Assembly (NCBI GenBank): GCA_013397795.1 | Contig: VZTJ01005976.1 | Span: forward strand, 650,724 to 714,723 | DNA: 64,000 bases | Direction: 5' to 3' | Source: Orthonyx spaldingii | Lineage: Eukaryota > Chordata > Aves > Passeriformes > Orthonychidae | Shown here: piece after piece, positions 37,401 through 50,091 of the stretch | How the letters are laid out: the number at the start of each line of letters is the position of its first letter | Numbering within the stretch: the stretch's first letter is position 1 | Translations under genes and position numbers: made by a program | Notes under the pieces: generated by a model | Databases searched by the model: none | Told to the model about the DNA's origin: nothing | Seen by the model: only the letters and a program-made list of their open reading frames with translations

Positions 37401-40386
37401 ACTTGCTATGTATGTTGCCTCAAAATCAGTTTGTTTATTATTACCATATTTTGTGTGTCTCAGCTCATTTCAAGTAGTTGGATTTCGGAGCTTCAGTTTG
37501 CACACAGCATATCCCCTTCATGTGGACTCATTGTTACTGGAATAATAAGGGCATTGTGTTCTCTGGCTGTACAGAGTCAAATATTTTTTACTTCTTTTTG
37601 TCAGCAGAAACATGCAGATGCTGTGTTGAGTTGGGCAACATGAGAACTGGCCAGTGCTCCAGATTGTGCTAGTAAAACTTTCATGATTTTGTACAGCTCT
37701 GATCATTATTAGCATTGTAACATTTGTCTTCATTTTTTCCTGTAATAAATCGTCTGCTGAATCTTTTCACTTTGGCAAAGTCATATTTGAGCGTCACTAG
37801 AATGTCAGTCCAAAATTACTATATAAGGAAGAGCATGGCTTTTAAAATTACTTTTATGCATTTAAATCTAAAGAGCATAATTGATGATTGTCTGAAATAA
37901 CTGGCAACTTTTCTTTTCAAAAATCCTGTCAAAGTTTAACTATTTTCCTCAGAAGAGCAATCTGCTATTTTAGAGAGACTGCTTATCAGATCCACTACGC
38001 AAAGAGAACTGTGGGACACACTGGTCTCTTTTTTACAGCATGGGAGAATCTTTGTTTATTTAAAAAGAAAAAAAGCACAACTGGTTCATTACCAGAGCTG
38101 CTATTTCTTGATTTTGTGCATCTGTTAGAACTGGCAGCAATGCTGTAATACACTTTCTTTCCTCTCCAGAGAAAGGGAGGAGGGGAAGGCTTGTAGTCAT
38201 AGACTTGGCTGTGTTACTGTGTTTACTTCCTACCTTTTTCTATCTTATTTTTAAAAACAAAAACGCAGGAAAAAACCCCCCACTAAAACAAACAACAACA
38301 AATTACTTTTTGCCTGAAATGAATGCTTTGCTTGCTGTTCATTTAGTTCGTGAATTCTCCTGGTGTAGGAGGATGACACTTTCCACTGCCCTGGTAGCAT
38401 CTGTGTGAACATACCATTGTTAGTAAATATCCAATTATAAAAATGACTTTAAGGTTATTCTTGCACTTCTAAACATATAAATTTAACTTATTGTCAGCCA
38501 TGGGCTGTATCTGTGGTATATTTCAGATATCATCCGCTAGTTGTGTCTATCTGTGATATAACATCATACCAAAATCCTGAAGGGAAGGATGTCTTCTTTT
38601 GTGAAAATTATGGAGCAGGTTTTTTCAGTTCACCTTTTCTTTTTTTTACTTAAGGAATGCTTTAGTTCATTTAATGAGAAACAGCGGCTGCAAAATTATT
38701 AAATTTGTTTTGGGAACAGGAGCAGGTAAAGCATCCAAGATTCCTTTTGACTAGATTTTTTGACTGAAAATGTTCCCTTAGGGGGGAAGGAAGAGTATGT
38801 TATGTTCTTGAAATATTTAGACTCTTTAGTTTAGACTCCGGGAGTAAACTAAGACTATTTTTTAAATATGTTCACAGTGGTAAGATTTTCCTTTATTACA
38901 AAAAAAAAGAAGAAAGAAGAAATAATCCAGCATTTGAAAAATGGAATATAGTTGCTTTTTAATTAAAAAAAACCTCTAGGGGCTCAAAATGTAAGATGTC
39001 TTTGTATCAAAAGCAGGAGATGTACAGGTTTTTTGGTTGGGGTTTTTGTGTGGGGTTGAAGTTTTTTCCTCTTTTCTCTCTCGTCACTTTAATTTTTACA
39101 CTTGAGGAAGGTAGTATTCTTGTGGAGTACTCTAAACTAAGTAGTGTTGTCTTGGCTACCTGCTAGTACATGCATAACAACTGCCTGTGGTGGTGTGAAG
39201 AGGGTCCAGCAGTGGGTCTGCTGCAGACATTGCTCTGGTGAGATGGCCAGCCTGTGGGCTATTTCTGTGTTTCCCCTTTGGAGAGGGATTCCTGTTTCCC
39301 GTGCTGGTCCTCTGAAACTTCCCTAGCCCTGACCCAAGCAGCAGCTCAGTGATCCCATTCTGGAGACAGAGCACGTGTTTGGATTTGTGCCGGTCTCTAA
39401 CCGGTGTGCAGACTGCTTAGCTCTGATAAACAGAGGCATTCAACTTTACATTCCTTTGTTTCTACCTTTGGACTTAGTTTTGGTATCCAGTTTCTGATTT
39501 TATCTTTTGGTAAAGTCATAGCAACCCATTCACACCTTGAGAAACACGGAGGAAAGAAAGGATGCTTGCAGTAGTTGCGTGCAGATATGCAACACTGGTG
39601 TCACATAAGAAATGCCTTCTCATTCTTCTGTTACAGATGCAGTTCACCAACAGTTGAAAAAAATCCTCTTGTACAGTCAAGCTTCCAAGAAGTGGGAATA
39701 TTTGCATGTTTGGGGAGAAGTTAGTGGTTTTGGTTGGAGATGATCTGACACTTTTTCCTCTCTCAGAGGAAAATAGGAAGAGTTCTTACTTTCTCTCTCT
39801 CCTCACTCTGCAGTGAGTTAGGCAGCAGAGAACAGAAGGAAATCCTTGCTGTCATCTTGTACCTAGGTAATAACCAAAGCTTGATACGTGATGGGAATCT
39901 GGTTTGAGGGCTTTTTTTTTTTTTTTTTAAAAGAAATGCATCTGATAAAAAATTCAAATGTTGTTACCTTAACTGTAGTCTTTGCCATGCCCTTCAACTT
40001 CTGTATAATCAAGCAGTGTTGGCTGTCACTCAGTCTGCAGCTCTGCTCCCTGAAATATTCAGATGCCTTATGCTATAAATATGCATACTTCTCTGAGAAT
40101 CCTCAGATTTTGAGAATATCTTGAGTTGTTTAGCCACAGTGATTTAATTTCTGCTGTCAGTCTAAATGAGTTCAAAACACACTGAGAAATCTTTCTTTTA
40201 ATTAACTGTATTGGATTTGTACATGACCTTATCACATGTGCAGAAAATTTAAGGTGGAGAAAACAGAAAAGTTTCCAGTGCTGTAAAATCCTGTTGCTAA
40301 GCTTTATAGGAGAACTTGCACATTTACTTAGTTGTCACCTTGAGTTTTAGTAATTTCTACACACGCATAGACACATACACACACCC

Positions 40387-40418
40387 CACTCCCCTTCTGG
40401 GGGGGGAGCAGGGGAGTG
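40387..40418. repeat. 9-bp GC-rich inverted repeat after a CA-rich stretch
   Basis: CACTCCCCT (40,387-40,395) and AGGGGAGTG (40,410-40,418) are exact complements flanking a G-rich loop. They follow an ACAC-rich low-complexity stretch and sit about 250 bp upstream of the first coding exon. A stable hairpin or G-rich structure is possible. Confidence 0.6.
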
Positions 40419-40668
40419 CAGATGCAGTTCTCTGCACTGGTTAAGTGTAACAAGGATAGTCCTTGACCAGAAGGAAATTTCAGGCTTGTTAAGATAAGAA
40501 GGATGTAAAGGCTAGAAAAAGCTATCAGAAAGAGGTATTGGGTCAGATGGTGAGGAAGAGATGGTAGTAACAGGAATAACAGATCACTAGAGTGCTGTGA
40601 CCTTTCAGAAGCAATAGTGAGGTTGTGATTCTAACCCTGCTTTTTTTTCATCTCTCCTCCTAATACAG

Positions 40669-40838
40669 GGAATTCTTCTGAAGAATTTGCTGGAAGCAGA
40701 CACATGTGAATTTTCTGCATGAAGACTCTCAAACTGGATTACATAATAATATGCCTGTATCCTCTGCCTCTATTTGATCTTTAAAAATGCTTAGGATTGT
40801 ATATGAAATTTAACCCCTTTCTGATGAGTGACCTAGAC
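40669..40838 (+). other. RNF19A: 5' UTR part of first coding exon, with upstream ORFs
   Basis: The exon starts after a polypyrimidine tract and TAATACAG. Before the preferred ATG at 40,839 the leader holds four short upstream reading frames: a start-stop ATGTGA at 40,704-40,709; 40,719-40,784 (21 codons, in the frame of the main ORF but closed by TAA at 40,782); 40,751-40,777; and 40,787-40,813, which overlaps the alternative start at 40,803. Such a leader is expected to reduce initiation at the main start. Confidence 0.7.
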
Positions 40839-41419
40839 ATGAGTTTACATCGGCAAATGGGCTCTGATCGAGACCTCCAGTCTTCTGCTTCCTCTGTGAG
40901 CTTGCCATCGGTTAAAAAGGCACCAAAGAAAAGAAGAATTTCATTGGGCTCCCTTTTTCGGAGAAAAAAAGACACAAAACGCAAGTCAAGGGATTTAAAT
41001 GGAGGTGTTGATGGAATTGCAAGTATTGAAAGTATTCATTCAGAAATGTGTACAGACAAGAACTCTATTTTCTCCACGTGTACCTCTTCTGATAACGGAA
41101 CAACCTCTAGCAGCAAACCAAGTGGAGACTTCATGGAATGCCCCTTGTGCCTTTTGCGGCACTCCAAGGACAGGTTCCCAGAGATAATGACTTGTCACCA
41201 TAGATCTTGTGTGGATTGCTTGCGTCAGTATCTCCGGATAGAAATCTCTGAGAGCAGAGTTAATATTAGCTGCCCAGAGTGCTCAGAACGTTTTAATCCT
41301 CATGATATTCGTTTGATATTAAATGATGACATCTTGATGGAAAAATATGAAGAGTTTATGCTTAGGCGATGGCTGGTTGCAGATCCTGATTGTAGGTGGT
41401 GCCCAGCTCCAGATTGTGG
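40839..41419 (+). CDS. RNF19A: RNF19A coding exon 1: N-terminus, RING1, start of IBR
   Basis: Encodes residues 1-193 and two bases of codon 194. It begins MSLHRQMGSDRDLQSSASSV, nearly identical to mammalian RNF19A from its internal MSLHRQ. A basic serine-rich segment (about 25-50, KKAPKKRR and FRRKK) precedes RING1. RING1 ligands are visible as C101-x2-C104, C119-x-H121-x2-C124-x2-C127 and C145-x2-C148. The IBR opens with C188 and C193. Start choice: ATG 40,839 has G at -3 and matches the conserved family start. In-frame ATGs at 40,803 and 40,824 would add 12 or 5 residues in weaker context. Human RNF19A carries about 31 further N-terminal residues, but here TAA at 40,782 closes that frame. 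The donor is GTATGT at 41,420. RING1 is expected to bind the ubiquitin-charged E2. Confidence 0.95.
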
Positions 41420-44400
41420 GTATGTATTTTTCCTACATTTACAAAAACGTGACAGTGTAAATACATAATTTTCATATCATTATGATTTTTGAAAATACTT
41501 GCTTTACTTAGTGTTTTGTTTCAGTTGTATGAGTAGGTAGCAGGCAGAATTCTCTTAAAGAAAGACAAGAAGTCAAAACAAATGAAAATGAAAACAACTG
41601 TAAGAACCACCCAAGCCACAACCATCTTCCAAAATAAAATGCTTTCTCAAGTAGGTTTTTCTTTTTTTCTGCAAAGAGAGAATTTCAGCAATGTCAAGAA
41701 ACTTTTATTGGTAGATGCCTGCCATTTATTTACAGCAGGCAAAAGGAATTTAGATGTTGCACTGCCAAGGCAGTGGTGCAAAGCTCAAACTAAAGAGAAT
41801 TGAAAATTTGGTGACTGTAGTTTAACTTAATTTGTTAAAGCGCAGTGGGTATGTTGACTTTATAACGGTGAAAAATGATTTAAGCTTTTCTTTGAATTAA
41901 AAGACCTCTCCTGCTTCAGATATCTTCCATCTTGTGGCTGATTGAGACAGCACTTGTTGCCTGTCAGCAGGATTCTGATGTAAGATAATCAGCTTGTTCC
42001 TGCTTAGTATCTGGGGAACATAATGTTTTAACTTTGCTTTAATACTTTAAACAGTTCTGAAACAATGCTGAATTCTAAGTAGGCTGAATACTACTGAGCA
42101 GCAGCTCATCATGCTTTTCTGCTGCTAGTGTCTCATAATGCCATTTTTCATCAAGCTGCTTTTTTTAGAGATTATTTGTGTTATCATGCTGCTTAAAGAT
42201 TATAGCCATGGCTGCAATCCAGATGTGGAGTGCACACTAAAAACTCAGAGGATGACAGCTGTGTTTCAAAGCCTCACAAATGAGCAGTAAGTAGAATGAA
42301 GAAAAGGAAGAATGTTGCAGGAGAACAAGATAGGACTGACTGTTAGGTAGATTAAATACTCCAATATTAATAACCAGGTACTTAATGTTTAGGACTTACT
42401 CCAAATACAGTTTTCCTTTCATACTTTGAATGAAACAGAATTTGCTAATGCAAGTCAAAAGCAAGGACTGGAAAGGGTATAATGTCATATCTAGTCCAAA
42501 GTGGATGGCATTGCTGTGGCATAGTTTGAAGACAGAAGAAAAAACAAACTTGAGGGTTGTTTTGGTTTCATGAGCTTATAACAAAGTCGTATGGACAAAG
42601 CCAGTACAGCGTACTCTTAATATTGTGATACTGCAAAAGAAAACAACCACTAGAAGGTATTATTTGCTAGGCACAAGTATGCGCTGCCCTGAGTTTTTTT
42701 GATACAAACAGTTGTTGTTCAAGCTGAGAAGCATTTAAGAACTGTTAAACTATTTTATATTAAACCATGCTTCAGTGGTTCAGATACATTTTTAGGACTT
42801 AGTTAAGTAGACTAAGGCAGGTTTGTTTAACCTGTTCTGATTTTTATGCTTCAATCTTCTTACCTGTTTTAAAAAAAAGATTTCTAAGTATCTTTCAATG
42901 GTCAGAGAAACTGTGATGATAATTGCTATGGATAATACCATTGTAAAAATAAAAAGTGGGTCTTCAGAGCAAAGTTAAAGTTCCATGCAGTTGTGTGGGA
43001 CCACAGCAATGTATTAGTGTGCAGCAAATATTTAAATCATAACTCCAGAACTGCTTGTTGCATGCTTCAGACTCTGGGAGGGGAGTCCTGTGGAAAATGC
43101 GGTATATTGCCAGGCAGATAAACTCTGCCAATGTCTGTGTGAAGGGAACAGACTCATACTTCATGGGCAACCTTATGCTGCACTTTTGATACCATGATTT
43201 TTCCTAATACACTTAAAGTGGCAGGGACATGCTTCACAGTGATCGATGAATTCTGCTTTTAATGCACAGATAGTGCCTCCTCACTGAGTTCTCATTACTA
43301 GTTAAAAGTGGGATAAAGTTGGCTACTTGGGTACTTCTCAGGAGGACCACTGTTTCTGGTTGTCATCCTAAACAAACAAGAGCTCCTGCAATCATGTTTT
43401 GTCTTTTTCCCATCCTTCTCCTGATTGTTTTGAAACCTTCAGAACGCTTAGATATGCTGGGCAGTGGGGATTGAGCATTCAGCAAAAGTTAATCTAAGTA
43501 GTTTAGGGAGAAGAGCATACTGCTTGAACAAAAGAAAGACCATCAGTAGTGCCTCCAGCAAGAGTAATACCTGTATTACCTGAGATATATACCTGAGAAT
43601 CCTCCAATAAAAAAATAAATTTGGCTTTCAGGCAGCCACCACAGCAGTGTCTGACAAGTCTGTATGTGCCTAACCGAGGGAGAGCACACAGAGGGAGATA
43701 GGAAGGAGAAGTGGGAGTGGTATAGAAAGTAATAACAGGGATTTAATGTTGTGGTAGATTTAATGTTATAAGGAAGATGAAGGAAGGAACTGTACAGGTG
43801 TAAGGTTTAGGGAAGCAAACATTACTCAGACTTCCACAGAAGAGCCTTTGCTAACAAACAGTGTTCAGAGGTCATGCATGACATACAGTACACACAAACT
43901 GCAGATCAGCAGACATTTGCTTTTATAATTACGTGGTGCAACAGTAGTCGCAGTTTCTAATTGCTTTGGCAGCTAATCAGGTTGTACAATATGCAATTAA
44001 AGCTGAGGGTTTTTTTCTTTTTCTGAACAGTTTTTGAAATGTAGTACTGGCAGAATGCATAAGGGTTATGACCTTTTAGCACGGATCAAATATTTTCATG
44101 AAGGAGCTGGATGGAATGCATTTATTAAATTTACAATTAATCCCAAAGTAGGAGAGGTGCAATAACTTCAGAGGGTAGCATAATTTCCTGAAGCTGACTT
44201 TAAGATTAGAAACAAGTACTGTAATAAATAGGAAATCGGTGCAAAGTGGAGCATTTTGGTAGGAAAAAATTACTCCATAAGTAGGTAAAAAATGGATGGT
44301 GCACAACAGCGCTTCATCTCTTCTCAGCATTGATCAAACATCCCATGTAGTATTGTTTCTGGGTTTAGGGATCACACGAAGTCAAAAATCTGGAACAGAT

Positions 44401-47238
44401 AAAGAGCAAATAATTATAAAAGCTTTGATCCCTGAAATGAAAAGATGGAGGAAAACTGGATTTGGGGTTTGTTTTTTTTTTACATCATTGGTCTCCTGGG
44501 TTCTAAGGAAACAACAATTAATAGTTAAGAAGTAAATAACTCTTTTTCCTCTCTGTTTCAACTCTCTTTGGGTAAAAACAAGTCCTAGGGACAGCAAAAC
44601 ATGAACCAAACAGATCTTGAAACAAGTTGTCTGCAGTACCAAGTATACTGCTATTAATTCTGTCTCAGTGGAGAACTTCTTATCCTCCCAACAGAACTGC
44701 AGATCAGTTTGGAGGAGCAGCTCTGCCCTGGATGGGCTGCCTGGGAGCTGAGGGGTCTCCTGCACTCAGCAGCCCCGGGCCAGAACGGGCCATACCACAG
44801 GCACCAGAGACTTTCTGACCCTGGGCTGCTTCGTCCTCAGCTTTTGTTGCAAGCTCAAAAGCATCCTGGTCGTTGTTGTTACCTGAAACACTGTAGAAGT
44901 CTGGACCAGCTGTAAGTTACCAGCAGTGGCTTGGTAGCAGACACAGTCACACAGGCGATCCTTCCCTGGGGAAGGAGCACTGACAGGGAAACCTCATGAG
45001 CTTTCGCCTAGACCAGTATTCTTATATTCTGTTTTTCATACCAGTTCTCCAGGGTCATTTTAATAAGCATTATTGAATCAGTATTCCAGATGTGTTCTGT
45101 CTTCTGTTTGAATTATTTAATGGTTTTTCTCTGAGATTGTATTGCTGACATCACTAGAAGAGAACAGCAATTCCTAAATTTTCATACCTTTATCAAGCAA
45201 AAAGCAGATCATGCAAATGAGTACAAATTCTTCATCCATCTTTTCCCTATGCAGCCTTCAATTAATTGCTCACTGCCTCTGCTTTTTGTTTTACTGGGTA
45301 TTACTTTGGTTGGTGGTCCTTTCTCTCAGCCTAAACAAGGACTTTTGACTTTCACATCTCCTTTAAAAAGAATGCAAAGGTTAAAATTAAACCTCTAATC
45401 CTGTACAGTTTGAACTGATATTTGCTGTGGTCTGTAAAGTTACTTCCTAAAGGTGTGCCAAATACATCAGTCCCAAATAGGGATGTGCCCATGCTTTATT
45501 AGTGGTAGGAAGGGGGCAGGATATAAATTGATACTTTATTCTGTGTCTTACACTTGAGATTTTTTTGGTCTAACGGTAGCAAGCCTTGAAATGTATCCCT
45601 GTATGTTGAAAAAGCATTTGGATCAGAGTCTCTTTGTGTACATGCAAAGCAATTATCTCTTCAGTTTGCAGAAAGTGGGGAAAATGAAGCTGATTAACTT
45701 GGCAGCAATATAGAAGAGTCTAGCAATTATTGAAATAAATCTCTACTTGGAAAGCAAGAAATATTTGCAAACAGACAAGCATGTATCTCATTTGTAACTG
45801 CATCATTTGTAAGTTAAATGTTGAAAGTCCTGTTTGTTTGCGAAATTTCTTGGGGGGAACCTCAAACATGCTGTTTTAAAACAACAATGGAAGGGATAGG
45901 ATTTGCATTAACTTTGCAGAGTTTCAGGTCTAGCTACTCTTAAATAAAAATAGCTAAATTTTAAGATAGACTTGTGAGTGGGAATAATTTTTTAAATATC
46001 ATTACTAATAAAGATTATTTTGAGTTAATTTATGCAACTGCTATAAAATGGACAGGGATAGATATAAACAGTCTTGAAATAAAATTACCTTCATTTGAAC
46101 AGACAGAAGCTTGAGTCTTGTTGCATTTATAAATCTGTTGAAGTCTACTCAGGGACCCTGTTCATCTGAATAAAACCTGTTCTATATCTGCTTTAAATGT
46201 TCATAGCAGTGGACTTAGTATTACATATTTAAAAGAAAACTGTTGCATAAAATCATTGAAAAAATCTACAGTGGGTAGGAATTAAGAAACATATCTGCAT
46301 ATGTTTGTATTTACTGTTAATATGAACACATTGTCTGTGTTTTTATCGTGTGAACTTTGAAATGCAGGTCTAATGAAGGAATAGATTGGTCGCTACAACT
46401 CTCATTGTGCAGAACTGTTCATGTAGTGTCTGATTACAAAGCAGTGTGACACAGTTTTGTAAATCTCAATATTCTTGGCGGTTTTTTGCTCTGTACTATT
46501 GTCAGAGTAAAGGTGGCATTGAGGCCCTGAACTCTTACCGATTGTTGCATTTACAGTTTGAAATGTATTTTTAAAAAAACCTTAATTATTGAGAAACCAA
46601 AATTCTATTTATAGAATGCTTGGTTTGTTGGTTTGACATTTTAAAATATAAAGAGTTAACAAACATCTGTTTAAAGTAAATCATGGTACTTGTGATACAA
46701 GGCAACTAATAAAATCCTAAATTGTCGTGCAGTGCCCAATCAGATGTACAGCTGTAGGTTACAGTGCAGATCACTTAGCAGGGATCTTCCCTCATTGTAG
46801 ACAGGGTCAAGCTTAGACATGCCCATAGTGACTGGGACACTTTTGAAACTATAACTTTTCCTAACTGCTTAAACACCTTTTTTGGGTTTATTGTCCTGCT
46901 CTTCTAAACTGTGATTTCTTTGTGACTGTAAACCTTACAGTATTGCATTCAGCTTTAAATACAATATATTTGAATGCTGCATGGAGTAAAGGTGAGTGAG
47001 TGTTGCAGTGATTATAGTATTTCTGTGCAACCTTAGTCTAATGCAGTGGCAATAGAGTTGTGGAAAGAGGTGTTCAGGAACTGGTGCTGGCCACCTCGTG
47101 AAGGAGGTAGTAACCTCCTGATGTCCACTGCCTTTGTACCTGCTCCAGCTGCTCTGACAGCTCTCTTGTCAGCTTTGTTCTATACTTAGAACTGGATTTA
47201 TTAACCAAATTCTCTCTTGCCCCTCTTGATCGTTGAAG
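41420..47238 (+). other. RNF19A: Intron 2
   Basis: GT-AG intron splitting glycine codon 194 after its second base. AT-rich with no recognised gene or interspersed repeat. A modestly GC-richer patch lies at about 44,700-45,000 without recognisable coding content. The exon-1 reading frame runs about 49 bases into this intron before a stop, so intron retention would truncate the protein within the IBR. Confidence 0.85.
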
Positions 47239-47447
47239 ATACGCTGTGATCGCGTTTGGCTGTGCCAGCTGCCCCAAGCTGACGTGTGGACGAGAAGGCT
47301 GCGGAACCGAGTTCTGCTACCACTGTAAGCAAATCTGGCATCCCAACCAGACCTGCGACGCTGCTCGCCAGGAGAGAGCTCAGAGTCTGCGCCTGAGAAC
47401 AATTCGTTCTTCCTCTATTAGTTACAGCCAGGAATCGGGAGCAGCAG
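47239..47447 (+). CDS. RNF19A: RNF19A coding exon 2: IBR domain
   Basis: Encodes the end of codon 194 through residue 263 plus one base. It starts YAVIAFGCASCPKLTCGREG and carries the remaining IBR ligands: C202/C205, C210, C215, C220, C223, H228 and C233 in a CGREGCGTEFCYHC...WHPNQTC arrangement. After the IBR come a charged helix-like stretch and a serine-rich linker (RSSSISYSQESGAA) leading to RING2. The acceptor AG is at 47,237-47,238 and the donor is GTATTT. The sequence is essentially identical to mammalian RNF19A. The exon is CpG-rich (13 CpG in 209 nt), unlike its AT-rich introns and the next exon. Confidence 0.96.
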
Positions 47448-49382
47448 GTATTTATGGTTAGGGTGCTGTGTCTGTAAAACATCTCTTTTGTACATTTGCA
47501 CAATCAGCCCTAGATAAGGAAAGAATGGAATAGTGACGTGGTAGATAGATACTAGATGCTTTGTCTTTCAGAAACATAAAATAACAATTCTAAATTTTAA
47601 TTCAAAATTTTAAATGTTATACTTTGAAGTACTCTGTGACCGGAACATCTGACTTAAGTCTTAAAAGCTTGTCATAATTTTAAGTTCTTACTTTGTAGTT
47701 GAAAAATGTGAAATCAAATGAACTTGCTGCAAGGCATCCCACATGTTTATAGCATGTTGACTTCTTTAGTTGTATCACTTACACACTGGTATACTTGTTT
47801 TCTCCACTGTAGGTGAAATTTTCCAGCTGTTAAAATTAAAATTCATAACAACTGATTTTCTGTTTTCAAAAAGACCATTACTCTGATGCCAGCTTTCCTG
47901 TTTGATGTCTTTGTTAGTACTAATTTCTGGTTTTCTAGGAAATGCTCATCTGTCTTGTCTACCAGAAAGCAAACAATTCCATCTCTTAAAGCTGAGCTTG
48001 TTTGTAATTCCCCAAAAAAGAGGATAAACTATTCAGAGTAGTATTTAGCACATCAAGATTCCAGTTTGCTGTTGATAAGTACTGGCTCTGAATTACACCA
48101 GACTCAGATTTATTTGCAGCTTTTGTGTCTGCCTGAACAAGCAAGGTAGATATTTGGGGTAAAGAGTCTCCCTTGCACCTTGTAGTTAGAGCTGAGCTGT
48201 TTTTCTCCAGTCCAGCCCCAGACTTGACAGTCTCTAACTTGTAGTTTGCACTGGCTTATTTTAACAGCACATCCCATCTTGCCCTAAAAATTGGCATCTT
48301 GCTCTGGCTTTCAAATAAATTTTAGGATAAGCCAAATAAATTAGCACACCAGCTCCTTTCCTTACCCTTTGAATTCCTCCCAGCCTGAAGAGCAGTAGCT
48401 CTGCCTTTCCTGTGCTGAAGAACTTGCTCAGTTTGCTTACTGCCCTGTACGTTGTGCGTGTGCTCCCGTGTGGGAGTAGCTAATGAATCCTTCCAGCTGC
48501 TTACTCCTTGTGCACTGGAGTTGGTAGAGGTACTTTTTTCTGATGGTTCTGCACCTCTTTAGGTATTCTTTCTATCAAGTATGAGCTCTTCTTACCCTTT
48601 GTCCTATCTAGTAGCAGAGAGGCAGTAAACTTGGAGTTCTGTGCTAGGAGTTGCAAGGTGTTTCTGCTGCTGTGGATGAATAGCTTGTCCCAAAGTGCAG
48701 GTGCTAACCAGGAGTGAAGATCACAGCTGTGGTGTGTGTGTATTTCCCTGGTGCTCAATGATCCCTTGTTGGACAGAGCTGGTCACTTAACCTCATTTTT
48801 CCACATTTGACTTGGGAAGAAGGAGATTCTCCAGAGTTTTCTTCTCCAACAGTATATTTTTCTAGGGAGTAAATAAAAAGTAGGGCTGTGAAAAGGACTC
48901 AAGAGGGGGTTGGCAATACCGAAGAAGTACATTAATGTGAATGGGGAGATGGATTTAAGATTAACAGAGTGGAGACTGAATATTCAAGTATAAGATTCAT
49001 AACAGCATGAAATGTAAAAGAGGATTATATTTAAAGAGACCATATTACCAGTCCTGTGTGAGCATACATATTTAATGTCAGACTCTAATACATATTTCAT
49101 TAAGCTTAGAAAATCCTTGAACAGAGAGTATGCATTAACTATTCAATTACTTGGATGTGGTCTAATACACCTTGTTTTCATTAGTTTTGCTCAGTCCGAG
49201 GTTTGTTAAAACAAATTCAATACCAAGTCATTGCCAAATGAAGATTTGTAAAGCAACCTTATAAAAAACTTCTTCAGTTTTCAGAGAATGGTTCAATCAG
49301 TTTTCCCACATGTATGTCTGTATTGTGATTATATTTGCTTGTCTATGGAACTGATATGATTTCAATATTCATTTTTAAACAG
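47448..49382 (+). other. RNF19A: Intron 3
   Basis: GT-AG intron ending TTTTTAAACAG. No gene or repeat recognised. It contains only AT-rich unique-looking sequence and short spurious frames. Confidence 0.85.
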
Positions 49383-49527
49383 CTGATGACATAAAGCCAT
49401 GCCCACGCTGTGCTGCTTATATAATAAAAATGAATGATGGAAGCTGCAATCATATGACTTGTGCTGTCTGTGGCTGTGAATTCTGTTGGCTATGTATGAA
49501 AGAGATCTCAGATTTACATTATTTAAG
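49383..49527 (+). CDS. RNF19A: RNF19A coding exon 3: RING2 catalytic core
   Basis: Encodes residues 264-311 plus two bases of codon 312. It holds the RING2 core: C270-x2-C273, then Gly-Ser-Cys-Asn-His-Met-Thr-Cys, in which C285 (codon 49,445-49,447) is by homology the thioester-forming catalytic cysteine of RBR ligases. Zinc ligands C290-x2-C293-x4-C298-x2-C301 and H309 follow. The codons and motifs are intact, so the transthiolation centre is preserved. The last RING2 ligand should be supplied by the next exon, where it is replaced (see that exon). Low CpG content (one site). Confidence 0.96.
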
Positions 49528-50091
49528 GTACATTTAAGAAAAAAAGTCTATGTGGTTGGTAATTTGTTTTCTAAAGTATTTAGAAGGAGATTCCCAAGTG
49601 CTGTAAGTCTGGCTTTCTTCCTCTTGGAGTAGAAAATCACAGTTGAAGTATCCATATCAGAGGATTAAGTCAGTTTTCAATATGTGTATTTAAATTAGTG
49701 GTTTATTATCTTTTAATTTTAAAATATTTTGTAAGTTTCATGCATGCAACATGTTCTTAGTACAAATCAAGTATTTTAGATGATCACACCCTCTTTTTAC
49801 TGATGTTTTAATATTGTCGTATTGTCTTCGTATTAGGCAATAGAAAAGTTCTGATTATATAAATTACTGTGAGCCATAGATTGGTGTGTGGCAATATACT
49901 ATGTGCTTCTTGTTACATTGCAAAATATGCTGTCAGGGCAAAAAAAAAATCTGAAGAAATAACTGATGATTTGGTATCCATAACATCTGTACCTTGAACA
50001 ATAATTTTGTGATTAGGGAAATGTTCAGGAGTGTATAGCTATGTTGATTTCTTTACAGTTTCTTTACAGTTTTCTTATTTTTTTCTATTAG
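49528..50091 (+). other. RNF19A: Intron 4, with duplicated decoy acceptor
   Basis: Short GT-AG intron (564 bp) ending TTCTATTAG at 50,091. Just upstream is an exact tandem duplication of TTTCTTTACAG (50,048-50,058 and 50,059-50,069), each copy looking like a complete acceptor. Use of the first (AG at 50,057-50,058) would add 33 nt in frame with no stop. Use of the second would shift the frame. Confidence 0.85.

Larger units (their letters stand above)
5401..40668 (+). other. RNF19A: Intron 1 of RNF19A (about 35 kb), non-coding
   Basis: Long AT-rich stretch between the CpG island and the acceptor of the first coding exon (TAATACAG ending at 40,668). The left limit is approximate because exon 1 is not located. 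It contains two CR1 fragments, several poly(T) tracts, small inverted and tandem repeats, and a GC-richer patch with promoter-like motifs near 28.0-28.5 kb. Open frames inside it are short and isolated, and none matches a protein family I recognise. Extra untranslated exons cannot be excluded. Confidence 0.7.

Noticed and set aside
40797..40838. Start of the RNF19A frame at 40,797
   Set aside because: The triplet there is TTG, not ATG. The first true ATG is 40,803 in weak context, and the conserved start is 40,839.
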